This document shows, one piece after another, positions 59,503 to 64,000 of a DNA stretch of 64,000 nucleotides; the first letter of the stretch is position 1, and each line of letters opens with the position of its first letter. Under the pieces are notes generated by a model. That model did not search any database. It saw only the letters and a program-made list of their open reading frames with translations, and was not told where the DNA came from. The translations under genes and the position numbers were made by a program. Origin of the DNA: ZC4RG30 sp049841155 (GTDB lineage: Bacteria; Pseudomonadota; Gammaproteobacteria; Steroidobacterales; Steroidobacteraceae); contig JASGHI010000004.1 in NCBI GenBank assembly GCA_049841155.1, forward strand, positions 248,001 to 312,000, given 5' to 3'.

Positions 59503-60615
59503 ATGCGGCGCTGGGCCAGGCCGCTGCTGATTGCTGCGGCCGCGCTGCTCCTCGCGGGGGCTGGCGTCGGGCTGTGGTGGCAGAGGCACAGCGGGCCCGC
59601 GGCCCCTGCGGCCGGAATCCGGGCGGCGCATGCCGATCTCACCTTTGTCGATGATGTCGGCCGCACGGTCACCATCCGCACGCCGGTACGACGCCTGGTG
59701 GTCCTCAACCGCTATGGCGTTGAGTTCGTACGCGCCGTTGCCGGCCCCGACCCCATAGTCGGCATCGATGCCAATACCGCGAAGGAACGCGAGTACTGGG
59801 CCGACCTCAAGAACGCGAGCGTCGTTGGACAGGGGCAGATGACGCCCAACTATGACGCCATCGTCGATCTGGCCCCCGATCTGGTGACCCTGCCGCGCAA
59901 CGGCGCCTGGGCCGAAGCCATTCGTATCCTGACGCCACTGGGCATTCCGGTGGCTGTGCTGACGGCGTGGGATCTGCAGAAGCACGAAGAGAACGTCACG
60001 CTCATCGGCCGCTGGTTTGATCGTCCCAGGGAGGCAGCCGAACTCAATGCCTTCTATCGTCACTGGCGCGACTTCCTTGCGCAGCGACTGGAGGGTGTCA
60101 CGCGCAAGCGCGTATATCTGGAAGAAGTGGCCGACTACCGCACGCTGCTGCCGGGTTCGGGCTGGCACGACATGATCGAAACCGGCGGTGGCATCAACAT
60201 CTTCCGCGACGTGCAGATCACAGCGGCGAACGCGGCGCGCGGTGATTCGCAGGGCTTCACGGTCGATCCGGAGGAAGTGATCGCGCGGGCCCCGGATGTG
60301 ATCATCAAACTGCAGCCGGGCCAGTACGCGCCGCACCCGCGCGCTTTCTCGAAGGCGGTGCTCGAGAAGCTCGTGGCGCGCCCCGGTTTCAGCGCCATTC
60401 CGGCAGTGCGCGAGGGTCAGGTGTTTCACATCTCCTACTACTTCGCGGCCGGCTGTTCGAAGATCGTGGGCGCGCTGCGGATCGCGAAATGGCTGTATCC
60501 GGATCGCTTCGAGGATGTGGAGCCGGAGGATGTCATGGCCGAATGGCTGACGCGCTTCCAGCATGTGCCGGCCCTGCATGGGTACAGCGTCAGCCTCGCG
60601 GACGTCCGGCAATGA
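59503..60615 (+). CDS. Periplasmic binding protein of a metal-chelate ABC importer
   Basis: 370 aa. An N-terminal hydrophobic helix (PLLIAAAALLLAGAGVGLWW) anchors or exports it; no lipobox is seen. The class III binding fold begins TFVDDVGRTVTIRTPVRRLVVLN and contains YDAIVDLAPDLVTLPRNG and PDVIIKLQPGQY, as in FecB/BtuF-like proteins. The ligand is probably a metal chelate or corrinoid. Its stop overlaps the permease start (ATGA). GTG 59500 is an alternative start. Confidence 0.88.
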   Translation: MRRWARPLLIAAAALLLAGAGVGLWWQRHSGPAAPAAGIRAAHADLTFVDDVGRTVTIRTPVRRLVVLNRYGVEFVRAVAGPDPIVGIDANTAKEREYWADLKNASVVGQGQMTPNYDAIVDLAPDLVTLPRNGAWAEAIRILTPLGIPVAVLTAWDLQKHEENVTLIGRWFDRPREAAELNAFYRHWRDFLAQRLEGVTRKRVYLEEVADYRTLLPGSGWHDMIETGGGINIFRDVQITAANAARGDSQGFTVDPEEVIARAPDVIIKLQPGQYAPHPRAFSKAVLEKLVARPGFSAIPAVREGQVFHISYYFAAGCSKIVGALRIAKWLYPDRFEDVEPEDVMAEWLTRFQHVPALHGYSVSLADVRQ

Positions 60616-61667
60616 ATCCTGCCGGCGCCGCTGGCCGGACGGGGCGCCGCGCGGGTGTTTTCGCGATCCTGGGTGTGCTGCTGGTGGGAACCGCGCTGTT
60701 CTCCACCTTGCACGGCATCTCGCGCATTCCGATCGGCACGGGGATTGCGGCCCTCGTGTCGCCCTTGCTGCCGCCGGGCCTGCGACCCGAGGTGCCTGCG
60801 TCCTACGCGGCGATCGTGTCGACGCTGCGTCTGCCGCGCACGCTGCTGGCGCTGATAGCCGGCGCGGGGCTCGCAATCGCCGGTGCGGCCATGCAGGGGA
60901 TCACGCGCAATCCCTTGGTGAGTCCCTACACGATTGGCATTTCGCCGGCCGCGAGCTTCGGTGCGTCGATCGCAATCCTGCTGGCGTCCGACTATGGCCT
61001 CGGCAGCTATGCGCCGGTGGTCGCCGCCGCCTTCATCGCTGCGCTCCTCTGCGCGGCCTTCGTCCTCGGTCTGTCCGCGATGCGCGGGGTGACCGGGACG
61101 GTACTGGTGCTCGCCGGCGTGGGCCTGTCCTACCTGTTCGGAGCTCTGGCCGCGACGCTGCAGTTCGTCGCGTCCGAGCAGCAGCTGGCGGTCATCGTTC
61201 ACTGGGCCTTCGGTTCGGTGAATGGCGCGACCTGGGCGGCGGTGCAGTTCACCGGCGTGATCTTCGCCGTGGTCCTGCCTGTCCTGCTGTCGCAGTCCTG
61301 GGCGCTCAACGCCTTTGCCGCCGGCGGCGACGAGGTGGCGAGCTCGCTGGGCTTCGCCGTCGCGCGGACACGGGTCATCGTCACGGTGGCTTCGGTTCTG
61401 GTGACCGCGGCAATCGTCAGCTTCGCCGGCGTGATCGGTTTCGTCGGGCTGGTCGCGCCGCACATCGGCCGGCTGCTGGTGGGCGGAGATCATCGTGTGC
61501 TGCTGCCGTTCTCCGCCATGGCCGGCGCGCTGCTCCTGCTGCTCGCGGATCTCGCAGGGCGGTTGCTGTTCGCGCCCGTGGTCGTTCCCGCGGGCATCGT
61601 GGTCGCGTACCTGGGCGTACCGGTCTTCCTGCACCTGCTGCTTGGCCGAACGCGGCGGGCGCCATGA
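60612..61667 (+). CDS. FecCD-family ABC permease
   Basis: 351 aa, about nine to ten helices. The family block GAAMQGITRNPLVSPYTIGISPAASFGAS and the C-terminal VIGFVGLVAPHIGRLLVGGDHR, which contacts the ATPase, are clear. It starts by ATG 60612 inside the stop of the binding-protein gene and ends with an ATGA overlap into the ATPase gene. Confidence 0.93.
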   Translation: MNPAGAAGRTGRRAGVFAILGVLLVGTALFSTLHGISRIPIGTGIAALVSPLLPPGLRPEVPASYAAIVSTLRLPRTLLALIAGAGLAIAGAAMQGITRNPLVSPYTIGISPAASFGASIAILLASDYGLGSYAPVVAAAFIAALLCAAFVLGLSAMRGVTGTVLVLAGVGLSYLFGALAATLQFVASEQQLAVIVHWAFGSVNGATWAAVQFTGVIFAVVLPVLLSQSWALNAFAAGGDEVASSLGFAVARTRVIVTVASVLVTAAIVSFAGVIGFVGLVAPHIGRLLVGGDHRVLLPFSAMAGALLLLLADLAGRLLFAPVVVPAGIVVAYLGVPVFLHLLLGRTRRAP

Positions 61668-62431
61668 CACTGGCCTGCACGGAGTTGTCGCTGCGGCGTC
61701 AGGGGCGCGATCTGCTCACCGATGTCGCGGTGTTCCTCGAGCCTGGCGAACTGGTGGGTCTCGTCGGACCCAACGGGGCGGGCAAGAGCAGCCTGATCCG
61801 GTGCCTCGATGGTCTCTGGCGTCCCACGAGCGGCTCAGTGGCTGTCGACGGCCGACCGGTGGCAACGCTGTCGCGCGATGCGATGGCGCGCGCCATTGCC
61901 TACGTGCCGCAGGCCGTCGGCGAAACGATGGCGCTCACCGTAAGGGAAATGATCGCCCTGGGCCGCGCGCCGCATCGGCATCGGGAGACCGCAGCGGAGC
62001 GGGAGTCGCGCGTGCAGGCTGGGCTTGCACGGTTCAGCCTGCTCGCCCTGGCCGAGCGTCCCTTCGACGAGCTGAGCGGCGGCGAAAGGCAGCGCGTGCT
62101 GCTCGCCCGTGCCTTCGTGCAGGACGCCCCGTACCTGCTGCTCGATGAGCCAACCAGTGCACTGGATCTGCGCCATCAGCTCGACGCGCTGCAGATCGTG
62201 CGCGGCCTCGTGGACGAGATGGGTGTCGGTGCCCTGGTGGCAATCCACGACCTCGGCGCGGCGGCGCGATTCGCCGACCGCATCCTTCTGCTGTCCGGCG
62301 GGCGCCTGCTGACCCAGGGCCCCTGGGAGCAGGTGCTCACGCCCGCCCACATCCGCGCGGCGTTTGGTGTTGACGTGGTCGTGGGTTCCACGGACGGACT
62401 TCCCTACGTCATCCCTGCGGCCATCGCGTGA
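61664..62431 (+). CDS. ABC importer ATPase, FepC/BtuD-like
   Basis: 255 aa. Walker A is GPNGAGKSS (35-43), the signature LSGGE (136-140), Walker B LLLDE (157-161), and the switch His is in VAIHDLGAA. The length and the C-terminal AFGVDVVVGSTDGLPYVIP are typical of iron-siderophore/cobalamin ATPases. Its stop overlaps the GTG start of the monooxygenase gene (GTGA). Confidence 0.94.
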   Translation: MTLACTELSLRRQGRDLLTDVAVFLEPGELVGLVGPNGAGKSSLIRCLDGLWRPTSGSVAVDGRPVATLSRDAMARAIAYVPQAVGETMALTVREMIALGRAPHRHRETAAERESRVQAGLARFSLLALAERPFDELSGGERQRVLLARAFVQDAPYLLLDEPTSALDLRHQLDALQIVRGLVDEMGVGALVAIHDLGAAARFADRILLLSGGRLLTQGPWEQVLTPAHIRAAFGVDVVVGSTDGLPYVIPAAIA

Positions 62432-63423
62432 TCAGCCTTTCCGTCCTCGATCAGTCCCCTGCGGTGCAGGGCATCCCGGACGACGCCGTGATCCGCGAGA
62501 CGGTCGCCTTCGCGCGCTGGTGCGAGGAGGCCGGCCTGCGCCGCTTCTGGCTCGCGGAGCATCACAACGGCGCTGCCAATGTCGGTTCGGCTCCCGAGAT
62601 CCTCGTCGCGGCCATTGCAGCGCAGACGCAGCGCATCCGCGTGGGCAGCGCCGGCGTGTTGTTGTCTCACTATGCGCCACTCAAGGTGGCCGAGCAGTTC
62701 CGGGTGCTCGAGGCGCTGGCGCCCGGCAGGATCGATCTGGGTATCGGGCGCTCGCCTGGTGGAAGTGCAGCGACCGCGGCGGCGCTCGGTCGTCAGGCAG
62801 ATGCCACGTTCGATGCCGATGTCGCCGTCCTGCTCGATCTGCTTGCTGACAAAGGTGAACCGCCGCGCCCCATCCGTGCCTATCCCGTGGTCGTGACGAT
62901 GCCGGAGCCCTGGATTCTCAGCAGTTCCACCCGCGGCGCGGGCCTTGCGGCATCGCTCGGCGCGCCCTACTGTTTCAACGCTTCGCATGGCCAGAACCAC
63001 GGCCTGCTCGAGGAGGCGCTGGCGCGTTACCGCGCCGAATTCCGGCCGAGCCGGTTTGCGGAGCGGCCGCGGCTGGCGCTCTCGGTGTTTGCTCTTGCGG
63101 CGCCGAGCGCCGAAGAGGCGCGTTTCCTCTACGGTCCGCGCGGTCATTGGCGCATCCAGCTCGACCGGGGTGAACGCAGCGGCATGATCTCCCCGGAGCA
63201 AGCCGCATCCCAGCGCTATACCGCCGCCGAGCGGGAGCGCATCGAGCAGACCCTCGACTACTCGTTCGTCGGTGAAGGTGCGGACGTGGCGCGCCGCATC
63301 CTGGAGCTGGCCCGGCGCACGGGCGCAGACGAGATCGTCATTACCTGCTGGACGACCACTCTCGCCGACCGTCAGCGCTCCTGTGCCCTTATTCTTTCCG
63401 AACTGGGAAACGGCAGGTCGTAG
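62428..63423 (+). CDS. LLM-class flavin-dependent oxidoreductase
   Basis: Luciferase-like TIM-barrel monooxygenase of 331 aa that should use FMNH2 and O2. Motifs: LSVLDQSPAVQG, RFWLAEHHNGAANVGSAPEI, VGSAGVLLSHYAPLKVAEQF and LGIGRSPGGS, as in the MsnO8-like group. The GTG start lies inside the ATPase stop, so it is translated with the importer. The likely job is oxidative breakdown or modification of the imported ligand after uptake; the substrate is not known. No dedicated flavin reductase lies in the operon. Confidence 0.9.
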   Translation: MISLSVLDQSPAVQGIPDDAVIRETVAFARWCEEAGLRRFWLAEHHNGAANVGSAPEILVAAIAAQTQRIRVGSAGVLLSHYAPLKVAEQFRVLEALAPGRIDLGIGRSPGGSAATAAALGRQADATFDADVAVLLDLLADKGEPPRPIRAYPVVVTMPEPWILSSSTRGAGLAASLGAPYCFNASHGQNHGLLEEALARYRAEFRPSRFAERPRLALSVFALAAPSAEEARFLYGPRGHWRIQLDRGERSGMISPEQAASQRYTAAERERIEQTLDYSFVGEGADVARRILELARRTGADEIVITCWTTTLADRQRSCALILSELGNGRS

Positions 63424-63443
63424 CGCGGCACGCAGCCATGTCT

Positions 63444-63517
63444 TGGTGCCCCCACTCGGAATCGAACCAAGCTCTGCGGTTTACAAAACCGCTGCATCAC
63501 CACAATGCTTTGGGGGC
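63444..63517 (-). tRNA. tRNA-Thr (TGT), non-canonical core
   Basis: 74 bases including CCA. Acceptor GCCCCCA/TGGGGGC, anticodon stem GCGGT/ACCGC with loop TTTGTAA (anticodon TGT), T stem CTTGG/CCGAG with loop TTCGATT. The C2-G71 pair fits threonine. Position 8 is A instead of T, position 14 is T instead of A, and the variable loop is AGAG, so the usual 8-14 pair is reversed. It lies just downstream of the SPOR gene on the same strand, comparable to the tRNA-Thr downstream of birA/coaX genes in many gammaproteobacteria. Confidence 0.8.
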
Positions 63518-63555
63518 CCCGGGACGGCGAGTATACGCGGGGCCTCCGGCGGCGC

Positions 63556-64000
63556 TCAGGGGCAGGTCTGGACCGTGAGCGCATCGAGGGCGAGGCCGCT
63601 GGCGGCGAGGCGTCCATCCCGCAAGGTGTCCGGGGCCACGCCCGGCAGGTCGAGCCACACGGCATCGACTTCGCGCATGCGGTCGTTGATATGGGCGTCG
63701 ATGTTCAGTCTCTGTACCTGCCTGGCGCGGCCTTCCGCGCGGACCCGGTCCTTGAAGATGCCCACGGACACGCGGAATCCCGGATCCTCCGGCATGGCGA
63801 AGGCGTCGTTGATGCCGGCGCGCCGGATGGTGTTGAGCACCCGCATCTGGGTAGCGACATCGCCGAGGTCGTTGACGGTGACCCAGTAGCCGTCGGCCAC
63901 CTGCTGTTGCTGGCTGCGCGGCAGTACGCCCCAGCCTGCTTTCTCCAGCGCACTCTTGGCGGGCTGCATGGCGGCTTCGTCGAGGAAGGGGCCGAGCGTG
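63556..64000 (-). CDS. SPOR-domain protein (5' end cut by window edge)
   Basis: The last 147 codons or so of a gene that begins beyond the window. The sequence VADGYWVTVNDLGDVATQMRVLN and DPGFRVSVGIFKDRVRAEGRARQVQRL forms a SPOR peptidoglycan-binding fold (beta-alpha-beta-beta-alpha-beta). Such genes often follow birA and coaX in gammaproteobacteria and precede a tRNA-Thr, which fits here. Anything N-terminal, such as a membrane anchor, is not visible. Confidence 0.75.
   Translation of the reverse strand, partial: TLGPFLDEAAMQPAKSALEKAGWGVLPRSQQQQVADGYWVTVNDLGDVATQMRVLNTIRRAGINDAFAMPEDPGFRVSVGIFKDRVRAEGRARQVQRLNIDAHINDRMREVDAVWLDLPGVAPDTLRDGRLAASGLALDALTVQTCP

Noticed and set aside
57541..60876. 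A 1111-codon open frame on the minus strand across the TonB receptor and binding-protein genes
   Set aside because: Its His/Arg/Gly-rich translation is the usual antisense shadow in GC-rich DNA; both plus-strand genes match known families end to end.
57313..63423. Genomic island integrated at the 3' end of tRNA-Thr
   Set aside because: The operon ends 20 bases from the tRNA 3' end, which invites the idea, but no integrase or direct repeat of the tRNA end is visible in the window.

Overview
The window looks like chromosomal backbone DNA from a GC-rich gammaproteobacterium, plausibly near the Steroidobacterales/Nevskiales/Xanthomonadales. This rests on the 16S gene, the gshB-pilGHIJ-chpA order, the anmK-M23 peptidase-tyrS-rrn neighbourhood and the number of TonB receptors. 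I could not compare the 16S with any database, so the placement is inference. No transposase, integrase, phage gene or CRISPR array was seen.

Layout. 1-9545: the 3' part of gshB, divergent from a Pil-Chp chemosensory operon (pilG, pilH, pilI, a short pilJ, chpA, chpC) with no pilK or chpB. 9613-12829: a TonB-dependent receptor divergent from a secreted protein of unknown function. 13078-19205: an MHS-type transporter coupled to an alpha/beta hydrolase, an FMN reductase, rsmE-bioA, aqpZ and ampD. 19219-26555: mprF, a cobalamin adenosyltransferase, an inositol-phosphatase-family gene, a spermidine-synthase-like protein split into two genes, pdxH and tyrA. 26660-30223: rppH, a coiled-coil membrane protein, a bactofilin, erpA and ppx.

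30213-35446 holds ppk, anmK, an M23 peptidase gene and tyrS, all broken by single-base frameshifts. tyrS also lacks most of its middle. Nearly all shifts are explained by one extra base in a G/C-rich run, so sequencing or assembly error beside the rRNA operon is at least as likely as gene decay. 35505-41014 is a complete rrn operon (two promoters, boxA leader, 16S, tRNA-Ile, tRNA-Ala, 23S, 5S, terminator).

41039-51948: an L,D-transpeptidase, a LysM protein, a lipoprotein, a cysteine-cluster protein, an EF-G, a YbiT-like ABC-F protein, two exported proteins, rhlE and a dihaem cytochrome c. 51949-56995: a minus-strand run with an FMN reductase, a Tat-exported dienelactone hydrolase, an MFS exporter, ybiI and two membrane proteins. 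57313-63423: a tightly coupled operon of TonB receptor, binding protein, permease, ATPase and flavin monooxygenase, which reads as import plus intracellular processing of a metal chelate or similar ligand. The window ends with an unusual tRNA-Thr and a truncated SPOR-domain gene.

The best candidates for something new are the 57-63 kb import/monooxygenase operon, the split spermidine-synthase-like pair, the reduced Pil-Chp cluster and the tRNA with a non-canonical core. None of them is proven from sequence alone.
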